NCBI GenBank assembly: GCA_014894395.1
Contig: JADBLO010000039.1
Span: 1 to 64,000, forward strand
Reading direction: 5' to 3'
Origin: Thermoplasmata archaeon
GTDB lineage: Archaea; Thermoplasmatota; E2; DHVEG-1
DNA: 64,000 nucleotides
Shown here: one piece after another, positions 48,933 to 60,200 of the stretch
Numbering within the stretch: position 1 is the first letter of the stretch
How the letters are laid out: every line of letters begins with the position of its first letter
Translations under genes and position numbers: made by a program
Notes under the pieces: model-generated
Told to the model about the DNA's origin: nothing
What the model saw: only the letters and a program-made list of their open reading frames with translations
The model's database searches: none

Positions 48933-49976
48933 ATGGTAAAACGACGGAGAAAAAGAGTTTTTGGATTACTACTGCTTATATGTCTCATTCTGAGTAGTGC
49001 ATCGGTTCAGACGCATTTAGCTCAACAGCAATCTCCGCTATCTACTCCGATACCTCATGATGAGATCATTCATCGAGGAATTCTCGATGTCGGGATCGAA
49101 CAGCAAGATAGTCAAGGTCGTTCCTCTTTTCTTTTAAAATTGGAGAGATGGTACAATTCACATCCTTTGATTGAGTTTGCAAGCCTTGTTGGAACATCGA
49201 TTACCGTGAAATTCATCGATGGTTCATACACGGTCATTATGGATCCTTTTCTAAGAAAAAATGAGTATATCATGGATCCAGCCTCTTCATTTTTGCATGA
49301 GAGGTACGGAATTGTAAACGACAAATCCGCAGTGCTCCTGAATACGGCGGAATATATGTACGGTCATCGGCAATGTAAAAATATCATTACCACTTTGCTT
49401 AGACATGAGTATTCTATCGAATATCTGGCAAACGAAGCAGTAGATCTCTCGTATCTCAGGCACAATCTTTCTGCAGATGTCATTTATATGAATACGCATG
49501 CAGGATACTTTGATGTGAATGGCGACCATCAAGCAGATGCGGTCGTGATCGCAACAGGTGAGTTCTGGACGAATGAGACTGAACAGAAATACGCGTTTGA
49601 TTATCAAAACAAACTGATCGTCAAAGGCATGGTGGGCAATCAAAGTATCGTGGCGTTCACACCTGCGTTTATTGATTACTATTATGCGCCAGGGGATTTC
49701 CCTGATTCGCTTGTGTACATGGCGACCTGTTTCGCTGCGTATGATGCGTCCATGGCGCAGGAGTTTCTTGATGCGGGGGCGAGTGTGTATGTGGGCTGGT
49801 CTCAGAACACGGTGTTTTGGACGAACAGTAAAACCTCGGTCAATGCATTCCGTTTGTTGGCGAATGGATTGGCTGTCCAGCAAGTCTGCAGGCTTATTGG
49901 ATCTGGTGGGTTTTATAATTGGTTGTTTCATTCAAAACTCATGTATTACGGTGATGGGGAGCACCGGATCCCCTGA
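48933..49976 (+). CDS. Secreted protein with possible caspase-hemoglobinase fold, 347 aa
   Basis: Signal peptide; His-containing VIYMNTHAGYFD and Cys-containing DSLVYMATCFAAYD in clan CD-like order. Confidence 0.6.
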   Translation: MVKRRRKRVFGLLLLICLILSSASVQTHLAQQQSPLSTPIPHDEIIHRGILDVGIEQQDSQGRSSFLLKLERWYNSHPLIEFASLVGTSITVKFIDGSYTVIMDPFLRKNEYIMDPASSFLHERYGIVNDKSAVLLNTAEYMYGHRQCKNIITTLLRHEYSIEYLANEAVDLSYLRHNLSADVIYMNTHAGYFDVNGDHQADAVVIATGEFWTNETEQKYAFDYQNKLIVKGMVGNQSIVAFTPAFIDYYYAPGDFPDSLVYMATCFAAYDASMAQEFLDAGASVYVGWSQNTVFWTNSKTSVNAFRLLANGLAVQQVCRLIGSGGFYNWLFHSKLMYYGDGEHRIP

Positions 49977-49981
49977 TACTA

Positions 49982-50848
49982 CTATTTTATCCAGAACATG
50001 GATCGCATGAGCAGCTGGGTCTTTTTTGGAAGTTCCGGTAGTTTTTTTCCATCCAACAGGTCTAACGTTGCTTGCGCGTAGGTCTCAACGATTTGTTGAA
50101 AGTACCATCGTCCGTAGTCGCTATCTGCACGGGCCGGGCTTCCTACGTATCCTTCGTTGATCCCGATATCTTTAAACGTCTTCCCCAGTACCCGCGGTGA
50201 ATACAGATCTCGATAAATGCTCTGTAAGTTCTTATATGACGGGTCAACAAGGTAAGGGTACTGGTAGTTCATAAGAGAGGTTTCTCTGAAACATGCGTGT
50301 ACTTCTTTTTTCGTGTCAAACCCGACCTGTGGCTCTCGTTTCTCTACCTCTTTATTATAGAAGTAAGGTCCCCAAGGTTCAATGATTTTGATGCCGTGAG
50401 TTTTCATCGCTTTATTCATGCCGCTATAGATTCCTTTGAGATGTCCGAGATCCATGTGAAACGTGCATATGACAAAGTATTTGAAACCAAATCTGGCAAG
50501 AGAGGAACAGACATCAGAAACGATCGTCTTGAGCGTTTTTATCTGTGTCGAGACGGTCCCTGGGAAGTCAGACGCCATCTTTGAATACCCAAGAGGTATC
50601 GCAGGGAATAGAACGATTGTTAACTCAGGTTTTTTCTTATTGATAAGCCGGATTGCTTCTTTTGCGGCGTCCCGTGCGGTAAGCAAATCAGTACCAACAG
50701 GTAAGTGCGGGCCATGTTCCTCCAAGGGGCTGAACGGAATGAAAAAGATGGTTTTTTTGCGGTCTAGCGAATCGATTTGTTTCCAGTTAAGCTCTTCAAG
50801 TTGGATGATTTTTGCCTCATTCTTCCCATTGTTTTTGGCTGATTTCAT
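49982..50848 (-). CDS. Creatininase family protein
   Basis: FIPFSPLEEHGPHLPVGTDLLTARDAAKEAI, FPAIPLGYSKMASDFPGTVS. Confidence 0.9.
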   Translation of the reverse strand: MKSAKNNGKNEAKIIQLEELNWKQIDSLDRKKTIFFIPFSPLEEHGPHLPVGTDLLTARDAAKEAIRLINKKKPELTIVLFPAIPLGYSKMASDFPGTVSTQIKTLKTIVSDVCSSLARFGFKYFVICTFHMDLGHLKGIYSGMNKAMKTHGIKIIEPWGPYFYNKEVEKREPQVGFDTKKEVHACFRETSLMNYQYPYLVDPSYKNLQSIYRDLYSPRVLGKTFKDIGINEGYVGSPARADSDYGRWYFQQIVETYAQATLDLLDGKKLPELPKKTQLLMRSMFWIK

Positions 50849-51747
50849 GTGATTACCTCACATCCATCTTCTTTTACTATCACGGTATGTTCTTTCTGTG
50901 TCACCATCCCGCCTTTTGCTTCTACGAGTTGCGGATAGTGTTTCGTCAAGCCTAAAAATGATAATTTTTTTAACGCGAGATCACCCCCGTTTGGAAACAG
51001 GTCATGGCACCACCGCTGGGCAAACGGCAGGGTTCTGTAATTGGTAATTATTTTTTCAAACAGGAGTTTTGTCTTGCTATCCCGAATAAATTTCGCTTTG
51101 AGTGAATCGTTACATAGGTAGATATTGCTTCCTTGTCCTGATGTGACGTGGCCTGCACCGTTCGTGGCAAACGGCTCAATCGCAACCACGTCTCCGTCTT
51201 TTGGTTTTGTTTTACCTCCCAGTGCTCCTACATTGGGAACCGATAACCCTGAGTGGAGTTCATATCGATCCAACCCGTGGCCCATGAGATTATTAATTGG
51301 TTTATATCCATAGGCGGCGATTGTGTTTTCGATGGTCTTTCCTACCTCGCTGAGGGGGATTTTTACGTTTAGGACACTGATTGCTTTTTCTAACGCCTCG
51401 CTTGATGCCCGAATCATCGTATCGTAGACGTGTGTTTCGAGTTCAACGGTGATCGCGGTATCAGCGATATAGCCATTTATATGAGCGCCGACATCGAGTT
51501 TCACGACGTCTCCTTTCTTGAAAGTGGACTGGTCGTCGTGTCGTGGGCTGTAGTGTGCAGCAAGGGTGTTGAGTGCGATATTCACTGGGAACGCAAGACC
51601 AGCGCCATTTTTTTTTATTCTGGTTTCGATCTCCGTTGCGACATCGAGGAACCGTGCTCCTGGTTTCAGTAGGGTAACGCCGTAGTCTCGAGCATCCGCT
51701 GCAATCTTGCCTGCACGTTTGTAGTTCTCATACACCGTATCATCCAT
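50845..51747 (-). CDS. map: Type II methionine aminopeptidase
   Basis: GLAFPVNIALNTLAAHYSPRHDD, GDVVKLDVGAHINGYIADTAITV, LMGHGLDRYELHSGLSVPN. Confidence 0.96.
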   Translation of the reverse strand: MDDTVYENYKRAGKIAADARDYGVTLLKPGARFLDVATEIETRIKKNGAGLAFPVNIALNTLAAHYSPRHDDQSTFKKGDVVKLDVGAHINGYIADTAITVELETHVYDTMIRASSEALEKAISVLNVKIPLSEVGKTIENTIAAYGYKPINNLMGHGLDRYELHSGLSVPNVGALGGKTKPKDGDVVAIEPFATNGAGHVTSGQGSNIYLCNDSLKAKFIRDSKTKLLFEKIITNYRTLPFAQRWCHDLFPNGGDLALKKLSFLGLTKHYPQLVEAKGGMVTQKEHTVIVKEDGCEVIT

Positions 51748-52336
51748 GGGTTATCACATCCAGAAGTTCTTTTTCTGTGACCAGACCTTTGCGAACAATC
51801 CGTGGAATGCTAGTGGAAAGGTCCACAATCGTCGAAGGAACCGCATCGCGTCTCCCGTCGTTTAAGCAGATAGGAATGTGTGTCCCTAACTGCATGAGAA
51901 TATCCGGTATAACGCCTAGGGTTTTTTCGTGATGGAGATTCGCACTGGTCACCGTTAATGGTCCATATTGGGAGAGTAATTCTAATGCGATGGTGTGGTT
52001 TGGGATACGCACCGCAATGGTATCAAGTCCACTTGTGACAATATCGGGGACAGACAGTTTTTTCTTCAAGATGATAGTTAAGGTTCCTGGTAAAAACTTT
52101 TTACTGATTTCTTGTGCCGCGTCGTTCATATATGCGATGGTTTCAATCGCTTGTATCGATGGAACAGCAACAGGGAGCGGAACCGAGTACGGGCGTTGTT
52201 TGATGTCAAATACTTTTCGCACCGCTGTTTCATTGTAGATATCTGCACCAAGCGCGTAAAGCGTGTCTGTTGGATAAATGATTGGTTCTCCGTTTTTCAA
52301 AGCCTTGAGTGCTGCCGAGAAGTCGTTTTTCTTCAT
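51740..52336 (-). CDS. Sua5/YciO/YrdC family threonylcarbamoyl-AMP synthase
   Basis: IIYPTDTLYALGADI, KQRPYSVPLPVAV, GPLTVTSANLHHEKT, STIVDLST. Confidence 0.94.
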   Translation of the reverse strand: MKKNDFSAALKALKNGEPIIYPTDTLYALGADIYNETAVRKVFDIKQRPYSVPLPVAVPSIQAIETIAYMNDAAQEISKKFLPGTLTIILKKKLSVPDIVTSGLDTIAVRIPNHTIALELLSQYGPLTVTSANLHHEKTLGVIPDILMQLGTHIPICLNDGRRDAVPSTIVDLSTSIPRIVRKGLVTEKELLDVITHG

Positions 52337-52341
52337 GCGTC

Positions 52342-52833
52342 TTACTTTTCTGTTTTAATAAAATCACCAAGGGTAAATCCGCCTTGGGCTCGTGTCTGCG
52401 TTCCGGTGGGAACAGTTTTTATTTCTTCCATGAGTGAGATTCCTAGTTCTTTTTCGAGCTTCGCGATAGTCTGATCAGATGGTCGGAGGTCACCGTTCTC
52501 AAGTTTCGCGATCGTGACGGTGCGTTCCCCGATTCTAAACCCAAGTTCTTCCCTGGTGAGGCTTTTCTTTTTTCGTGCTTGTTCGATAAGATGATTCCAG
52601 TTTGACACCAGGTCCTTTTCCATGCCCTTGTCCTTGTAGATGTCTCGTTCTGGCTTCTGTGTTTTTTTCACAATGAATCGTTGGGCTTGGGGCAGACGAA
52701 TAGTTCTCACAGGTTCTTCTTGTACCGGAGCTTCTGCGTATTTGATGCAGTCCGGGCATACGAACATTTTTGCACCATCAACAATCGCTTCTCTACCACC
52801 TTTACACTCTCTCCCACAAAGTTCACAAGGCAT
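52342..52833 (-). CDS. Multiprotein bridging factor aMBF1
   Basis: N-terminal zinc ribbon CELCGRECKGG...CPDC; HTH LTREELGFRIGERTVTIAKLENGDLRPSDQTIAKLEKELGISL. Confidence 0.94.
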   Translation of the reverse strand: MPCELCGRECKGGREAIVDGAKMFVCPDCIKYAEAPVQEEPVRTIRLPQAQRFIVKKTQKPERDIYKDKGMEKDLVSNWNHLIEQARKKKSLTREELGFRIGERTVTIAKLENGDLRPSDQTIAKLEKELGISLMEEIKTVPTGTQTRAQGGFTLGDFIKTEK

Positions 52834-52860
52834 CTCTTAGTCCCTCCACGGGAATTATCT

Positions 52861-53733
52861 TTATAATAATCCTGCTTTCTGGAGAATCATAAGATCCTCC
52901 GTGCTGAGCTTTTCTCCTCGTTTAAATCGGTCGAAGACGTCATCTGCTTCTTTCTGAGCAGCAGAGACATCAGCCATCTTTTTCTTTTTCTCTTTCTTCT
53001 TCTCCGTGCTTGAGATGTTTTTCTCCAGTTCATGGATATTGTTTACATTGTCGATGAATTCTTTATGAACCTTATCTGCCTCAATCTTTGTCACGACAAT
53101 ATTTTCTTGGATATCTGTTGTTCGTTTGACGAGTTTGTCAAGTTGTTTTAATTGTTCAAGCATAGCTTGGTGTTCTTCTTGGGCTTTCTTCGCCATTTTT
53201 TCAACGAGCTCATGTTGTTTCTCTGCTTTCTGTCGCATGAGTTTTTCTTCTTCGATTGCTTTTTTCAGCTTCGGATCCTTGTTTAATGATTCATCTGCGT
53301 CTTTGATTTTTAAGTGAATTCCTTTAATCGTGTCAATCAGTTTTCTTTCTTTCTGAGCTGACATCGGCTGGGTCATCTGTTCATTTTCAAGTTTTCTGAG
53401 ATATTGTTTCAATTCGTTAACATTCACGCCAGAGCTTGAGGTTCGTTCTCGTTCTAGATCTTTGATATTCTTTTTTAGTTCGAGATGATTCGCGGAGAAT
53501 TCATTTCGTTGTTCTTTTGCGTGTTTGACGCGTTCATTGTACTCATCGCGTTTCTTTTTATGTTCGCTAATCTGGTTTCGTATCTGTCGAACCTTCGCGT
53601 TGATCTCATCGCGTTCTTTCGCCATCTTCTTCGACTGGTCGTGTAATTCGTCTCGGTCCTTCTTCAGTTGATTGGCTTTTTCTTGCAGATCATCTTTTTT
53701 TCGGGACATTTCTTCAAGTGACTCGTCGTCCAT
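52861..53733 (-). CDS. Archaeal coiled-coil protein, 290 aa
   Basis: Long charged heptad-like sequence with C-terminal ADDVFDRFKRGEKLSTEDLMILQKAGLL. Confidence 0.85.
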   Translation of the reverse strand: MDDESLEEMSRKKDDLQEKANQLKKDRDELHDQSKKMAKERDEINAKVRQIRNQISEHKKKRDEYNERVKHAKEQRNEFSANHLELKKNIKDLERERTSSSGVNVNELKQYLRKLENEQMTQPMSAQKERKLIDTIKGIHLKIKDADESLNKDPKLKKAIEEEKLMRQKAEKQHELVEKMAKKAQEEHQAMLEQLKQLDKLVKRTTDIQENIVVTKIEADKVHKEFIDNVNNIHELEKNISSTEKKKEKKKKMADVSAAQKEADDVFDRFKRGEKLSTEDLMILQKAGLL

Positions 53734-53948
53734 TTTCTGCCTCTTACTCAGCGTAAAAACATGGAGGTAAAATATTAGGTGTTTATTAAAAGTTTGCTGA
53801 CAATTATGTAAATTGCCTCCTTACCTTCTTTTTATCCCTAAACAGCAATGTTTATATAAGCGTATCGGAGAAACATTAACACGGTTTTAACTCATGTCTT
53901 GTGCTAATTACTGTAAAAAAAAGAAAATAAAAAAAAAGGGAGGGGTTT

Positions 53949-55637
53949 TTAATATCCTAGCAGCTGTCTTAGTATCGGGAACGCGTGTGGGAACCGTTCG
54001 AACAATTGTTCCCAGAACGGGAGAAGTGGTATATTGTATGATACTGGCATAGTCACTTTTAAGGTGCTCCAATTACTTTTTAGATTATATTGATCTCTTG
54101 CTTTGATACGAACCGTGTAGTTCCCTATTTCCTTCCAGGTTTTTTCTAAGGTGATTTTCTGGCCAGAGGGATATGGTCCAATCCATCCGGCTGACCCCCC
54201 ATCCCAGTAGGTATCACCCCAATTGAGATAATAATAGACATCGTCTCCATCGGAATCTATAGCATAAAAAGTGTACTCATAGCTGGTATTTGCACTTCCG
54301 AGTCTTCGGCCTCTGAGAGTTGGTTTTTGTGGGGGATGGTTTTCCTTGTCAATGTATGCCCATGTTGTTTGATTACAGGTATTATTTTCGTTGTCCGTGA
54401 CCGTAAGAGTGACGGGGTAAATACCTTGATTTACATAGGAGTGTGTGATTGTTACTCCGGTTTTGGTTGTCCCATCACCAAGATCCCACACATAGGATTC
54501 GATGGTCCCTTCGTGATCAAGGCTTGTACTTCCGTTGAAAATGATTTCTTGATTCACAGCTTCCTGGTAGGGACCATTTGTTTGTGCGACAGGCACCCAA
54601 TTACTGTAGTTTTCTTGGTTATATTCTACCCAATTGATATCTGTATTGTCGATGTTAAGACTGCCATATTCGATGTTGAAATAGCCATCGTACCCCCATT
54701 CTTCGCTGAAGCTGTTTTTCACAATCCAGTAACCACCGTTTGGGATGGAGAGGTCGTCTTTCCATCCAACAATAACGACTTGATGGTTAATGTTTTGTAC
54801 AGGGCCAGGATAGGAATAATAGTCATTAGGATTATGATGTTCCCAGCCCCACTCCTGCAGATTATTTGAACCATGGGGATAGTACGTCCACAGCATCGAC
54901 GACACAATCGGTCCAAATTCCATTATCTGGGTTTTCATCGCATTTCGATCCTCTACACTTCCATCCGGTACCCACCGCCCATACGTCGAGATAGGAATGA
55001 GGAAATTGTTCCAATCAGGACTGGCATTTGCACAAGGAACATCATCATTGACTTGATAGGGAAAACAAAATTCTGGGATAATCCCATTACAGTAGTTTCC
55101 TGAGGAGCTATTGCTTTTGATCCATCGATATGCGGAATAGGCCCACCCTCCTTTGCAACTTCCTGCAGCGTGCAGACAAGAAAGGACGTATTGCTCAGAC
55201 AGATCAAGACCAAGAGCGGCACATCCTTCTCGGATTTGAATGATACTTTCCAGTGCACCAATAGCAGCAAAATCCCAGCAACTTCCACAATTCCCTTGAT
55301 CTTTCGCAGGTGTTGTCCAATCCTGCCCATTATAGTCTTTCCAACTGAAATATGGTGGTAAATCTTTTTTGATTGTTGGTTTTGTTGATTGACTCGCGGT
55401 ATCATCGATAGAAATTTGATTACCACATGATTTTTGGTCAGTGAGGATTTGTTGTGATTCACATCCGCAATTTTTTTGTTCGGTGAGATCGTTGGCTTGA
55501 ACACCATTATCGGTTTTATATGTCGAACAGACGAAAGATAGGGTTGGGACAATCATGAGCATACATACAAATATTCCTACGATTTTGTTTTTCATGTTTC
55601 TTTCGACCTCCCCAAATAAGGATTTACTGAAATTCAT
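53949..55637 (-). CDS. Secreted papain-like (C1A) cysteine peptidase with PKD domain
   Basis: DQGNCGSCWDFAAIGALES (catalytic Cys), NHQVVIVGWKDD (His), YWIVKNSFSEEWGYDGYF (Asn); PKD VWDLGDGTTKTGVTITHSYVNQGIYPVTLTVTDN. Confidence 0.94.
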   Translation of the reverse strand: MNFSKSLFGEVERNMKNKIVGIFVCMLMIVPTLSFVCSTYKTDNGVQANDLTEQKNCGCESQQILTDQKSCGNQISIDDTASQSTKPTIKKDLPPYFSWKDYNGQDWTTPAKDQGNCGSCWDFAAIGALESIIQIREGCAALGLDLSEQYVLSCLHAAGSCKGGWAYSAYRWIKSNSSSGNYCNGIIPEFCFPYQVNDDVPCANASPDWNNFLIPISTYGRWVPDGSVEDRNAMKTQIMEFGPIVSSMLWTYYPHGSNNLQEWGWEHHNPNDYYSYPGPVQNINHQVVIVGWKDDLSIPNGGYWIVKNSFSEEWGYDGYFNIEYGSLNIDNTDINWVEYNQENYSNWVPVAQTNGPYQEAVNQEIIFNGSTSLDHEGTIESYVWDLGDGTTKTGVTITHSYVNQGIYPVTLTVTDNENNTCNQTTWAYIDKENHPPQKPTLRGRRLGSANTSYEYTFYAIDSDGDDVYYYLNWGDTYWDGGSAGWIGPYPSGQKITLEKTWKEIGNYTVRIKARDQYNLKSNWSTLKVTMPVSYNIPLLPFWEQLFERFPHAFPILRQLLGY

Positions 55638-55801
55638 ATCTCTTCTGTAGATTTAAATCTTACTCTGTTGTTAAAATTGATATCTTCTATTCGTTGGTTC
55701 TTTCTTTAAAAAACATATCCTAGAACATAGGAGAAAAACTCCCAACGTTGATATTTTATATAGCTGAAACAGATTTCCTTGCTAACAAAGGGAGACTTCG
55801 T

Positions 55802-56293
55802 ATGAGTGAAGAACCACATGAAATGAAAAATGAAGTAAAAGGCTTAGGATGGAAAGTATCACTCTCTATTCTCGTTGGTGTAGGGTGGCTTGTATTTCTT
55901 GTCGTATGGTTGTTTTTCTATGCAAAAAAATATGTGTGGGAACAAAATGTCGCAATTTTCTTGATGTCAATTCTTGTTCTCATAGGAATCTTAGGAGTAC
56001 CCTGGACATATTGGGCTTTAAAAAAACAAACCTCAGTTGAAAAAGAGATGTGGAAAATAAAGGGGTTCCGGTGGCGGGTGGGGGTCTCGATAATCGTCGC
56101 ATTTGGTGTTATTATCTTCCTGATTTATTGGTTCTGGGTCCTCGCAGAACCCTATGACGTGTATCAAAATCTCGCGATTTTCATTGTTTCTTTCTTAATC
56201 GCGGGTGGCATCCTAGCTGCTATGTGGGCTCCCTGGGGCATGACACACGGTCCTGAGCATCATCCCCCTCAGGATGAAAAGAAAGAAGAATAA
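55802..56293 (+). CDS. Membrane protein with duplicated two-TM unit
   Basis: GLGWKVSLSILVGVGWLVFLVVWLFFYAKKYVWEQNVAIF and GFRWRVGVSIIVAFGVIIFLIYWFWVLAEPYDVYQNLAIF are internal repeats. Confidence 0.7.
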   Translation: MSEEPHEMKNEVKGLGWKVSLSILVGVGWLVFLVVWLFFYAKKYVWEQNVAIFLMSILVLIGILGVPWTYWALKKQTSVEKEMWKIKGFRWRVGVSIIVAFGVIIFLIYWFWVLAEPYDVYQNLAIFIVSFLIAGGILAAMWAPWGMTHGPEHHPPQDEKKEE

Positions 56294-56322
56294 CCATTCT
56301 TTCGGAAAAGCTGGATATCTTA

Positions 56323-57030
56323 TCACTCTTCTTTCCCTTTTTTTCTTTTTTGCTGGAAAATCAAGAGCCCGTCGAGGAACACGGCAAGGATCCCGGTGAT
56401 AAAGACCATGTCAAAAACATTAGCACCACCGATGACCGCATTTCTCGTGGTGTGTATCTCATTTTCCAACAAACTAATCAGATGGAAGCAGTCAGCTCCG
56501 ATGAGCACACCAAGCGTTCCTATGACATAGGCAAGGGGCGCAGCTTTGCGTTTTTCTTTCCAATAGACTAAGAGGGAAACAAGGCTTGCGATCACGATAG
56601 GGAGAATCCAAAGAGGAAACGTTGCGACGATCCCTTTTTCTGGATCGGGATACGTCACAAGGTATGTCACCAGTGTAACAATGCCTATACCCAGGAAAAC
56701 CCGTATTGGTTTTAACCTATTTTTTAAAGATAAATAAATGCTAAGAAGAACAGGAATCACTGCACCACCAACATTGATCCCGACCATCCAATATTCATGA
56801 TACGTAAACAGCGGGATGTTCGAAAAACTAACTCCAACATATCCGTCAATAATCCCTGCCCCAAGTAAAAACGAAACAAACACGATAACAATCGCTTCAA
56901 GAGATGAAAACCCCATATCACGAAATGCTTTTGTAATTATCAAATAAACGATATACAACGCAAGAACGGGCAGAAGAATGACAAAAAGATATCCAGCGAG
57001 TTGACTTAAAAATGAGGGTTCTCCGATCAT
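56323..57030 (-). CDS. DUF1614-like integral membrane protein
   Basis: Multi-TM; VGINVGGAVIPVLLSIYL, GGANVFDMVFITGILAVFLDGLL. Confidence 0.65.
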   Translation of the reverse strand: MIGEPSFLSQLAGYLFVILLPVLALYIVYLIITKAFRDMGFSSLEAIVIVFVSFLLGAGIIDGYVGVSFSNIPLFTYHEYWMVGINVGGAVIPVLLSIYLSLKNRLKPIRVFLGIGIVTLVTYLVTYPDPEKGIVATFPLWILPIVIASLVSLLVYWKEKRKAAPLAYVIGTLGVLIGADCFHLISLLENEIHTTRNAVIGGANVFDMVFITGILAVFLDGLLIFQQKRKKGKEE

Positions 57031-57232
57031 TACGTTTTAGATGGATGAGTTATTTATAAACTTAATCAAACAAATTTTATTCTTTTCTGCGTTGCTTTTC
57101 GCTAGTCCCGTCTCCTTAGAAGAATACACACGAATAACAGGATTGGAATATATTCTTACCGCCATATCCATAAAATCGAAACATATATATAATGCCCTCT
57201 CATATAATCATTATATACATAGGGGGTAAATT

Positions 57233-60200
57233 ATGAATAATAAACGAGATTCTAAAAAATCAAGGATAGAGGCAGTTGTCATAGCGCTTTTATTTATAGG
57301 AACCGCCTTAATTGTTCCTGTAGGTACGATCGCTCAGAACGCACAAAACAATATAAAAACAAACGACGGTTCACAAAAAAATTTTTATACCGAAGATGGT
57401 GAAGGCACCTTCATTTTAGATCGGAGTTACTTTTTAAAAGAAACCGACCCTGCATCAATGAATACCGCAGATAACGATGACGCTGGATATAAAAAAGATG
57501 CAGGAACTGACTTACCTCGAGCGTTAGCATTATATCCAGGTGAGCTTATCGATGAAACACCAGGTCGAGGAAGAGCGGGTAAACTATCATCTACAGATGT
57601 AAATGATTGGTATTTCTTCTCGGTATGTCAGGGCCAGCAGATTGTTTTTTCCATGACACCACCTACAGGGTTTGACTTCGACCTTTCATTGCGAACTTCC
57701 GCAGGTACAATGGTAGCAACCTCGAATAACTCAGGGAGTACCCCGGAGACCGTCACCTACACAGCCACATACTCCGGAAAATGGTATGTATGGTTGAAAT
57801 ATGTCAGCGGCACCGGAACGGGCAGATATACCTTCAGTGTAGTCCTCAACGGGCAGAACGATGCGAACAGCGGGAATGATGCTCCGAATACCCGAACTGC
57901 TGCGTTGCTTCTCACACCTGGAACGTACTTTGGATTCCTTGATATGAACGATCCGTATGATTGGTATAAATTCCCCGTCACTGTTGGGCAAGGAATTCAT
58001 GTAAAATTAAAAATGAAAGATATTGCGTATCTTACCGATTTTGATCTCCAACTGTACAACCCCAGTGGAGACCTCGTCTTTGAGGGGAATCAATACTACG
58101 ATGATGATCTTCTTTATCCTGCTGATGTCGCAGGTGAATGGAGCATTCGTGTTGATATCTTCCCAGGATGGGTCGATGTTCCTCAACCGACAGAATGGAG
58201 CTATTATTCCTATGGTTCCGGTGCATATAACCTGACACTTGCCATTGAAACCAGTGCACCAGCACCGCCAGGGCCTATCCCACAACCACAGATTACTCCC
58301 ATTGCGAAAACCTTCAAGATAACCAATGACCCAGCAAGCACCAAGGATGATTTCGGGTATCTTGCAGCAATCCCTGCCTGTAACTATCTTGATGGTGGAA
58401 AGCGGTACCTTGCTCCGATTATCTACACCGGGGATTCAACACCGACAGCGTATTACGATGACGCAACTTCCTTCGGAACTGTGGATGATACGACACAATA
58501 CCTCATTGATGATTGGAATACCTACCTTGCAACCTACGGCAAAACACCTGTTCAATACACGGTTCCTGCAGACCCCATCGAAGCTGCTGCTGCTATTGCG
58601 ACTCAAGGCTGGACATCCCCTCAGACAACAGCGGTTGTCGCGGTGGATGGCAGTGGTTTTGAGGATTCTGTTAAACAAGTTGTGAAAAGAACCACAACAT
58701 TAAAGCGAGAAACAAAGGTTATTGACGGTGTTACTAATGCAGCAATGAAAAACATCGGAGGATCATTAGGATACCCTCTGTTACTTGGACCGAAATGGTG
58801 CGCTCTCAATGTTAGCATGTTTGGGACTGGTGGCGCAACACCAACGATTGGCGCAATTCTTCCTTTGTTTATGACGATGGCACAAGACTGGTGGCCTAGC
58901 CCCTATGATGCAGAAGGACCAAAAACCGATATGTATTATCCCATTAACAAAATGGGTATCTGGGCCGCTGGAACCGATATCAATGCATCAACTTGGACCA
59001 TGAAGATAACGAAATACGCTGGTGACCGATATCGATTTAAGGTTGCTGGAACAGACTCAGTGATCAACGCGAAACTCACGACTACTGAAGCATCTGATCT
59101 TTTAGTGTTCCTTATTGATCCACAAGGGAACCTGAGAGCACCAACAATGCCTGGTTGGAACGGACCGGTAAACCCGATCCATGTCTGGAATGGACTAGGG
59201 AACCCACCATACAACCCCTGGAGAAACTGGCACCCAGCGCCCCATACGGAATATTCGGCTGAGGTCCTTCACCCCGAGAAAGGGACATGGACCGCTATTG
59301 TCGTACCACGTGATGCGAATGGCTCTAATGTGAAATACACGCTTAACGTTGACGTGAGAACAGTAAGCCAAGACCGTGCCGATGCAACCGTCTCAGCAGC
59401 CAACGCCGCGGTTATTGCTTCCTTGAATCACATGCCGTTACTCTATGTCACCAAAGACAGCGTTCCAGCAGCTACCGCAAGTGCGTTCACAACCCTTGGA
59501 GTGACAAAGGTCATTTTTGTTGAACGCGGTGAAATCGGTGCTGCTGTTCGCAGTAGCCTTCCGACGATTGAAAAGGATTTAAAAACAATGCAAGAAATCG
59601 TTGATGAGATCAAGAGCTACCCTGCCTCTGAAAACTATGTCACCGTTACCTCCTTGAAGACCGGAGACGGCTTCTTTGCTCCTGCAGCGATGCTTGCGGC
59701 ATATCATGGCTCACCAGTCATCCGCGTTGAAGATGCACCAAATGGTGACCCAGCTGCGGTCGCACAACGCATCCATACCTGGCAGCGCTGGGATGGAGAT
59801 TTCTACCACGGCTCTCGCTCTACAGGACATTTACCCCAAGCAACAGCACCTGTTGAACAAAACAAACTCAAAGTGTATCTTACGTTGGTGAAATACTTCC
59901 TTGGTTTGAACGTTACTGTACCAACCTACGGTCTTGATGCAAAGCGGAACTGGAATGAAGAGATGGTTACAAAATTCTATGACTATATTGACAGTTTAGG
60001 GCTTGACAATGACGGACAAGAAGGATATGTCACAGTTGCACCACGTGATGATATCACCCTTGAATTATCCTCCGCGCTTCTGGGAAACAACTCCTATGCC
60101 GGTGATATCCCTGGAGACACCCCTGCGTACACTAATGACCTGGTAGTCAGAAGCATTCTCTACCCTGCATTGATATACGCGAATCCGAGCCGTGACATCA

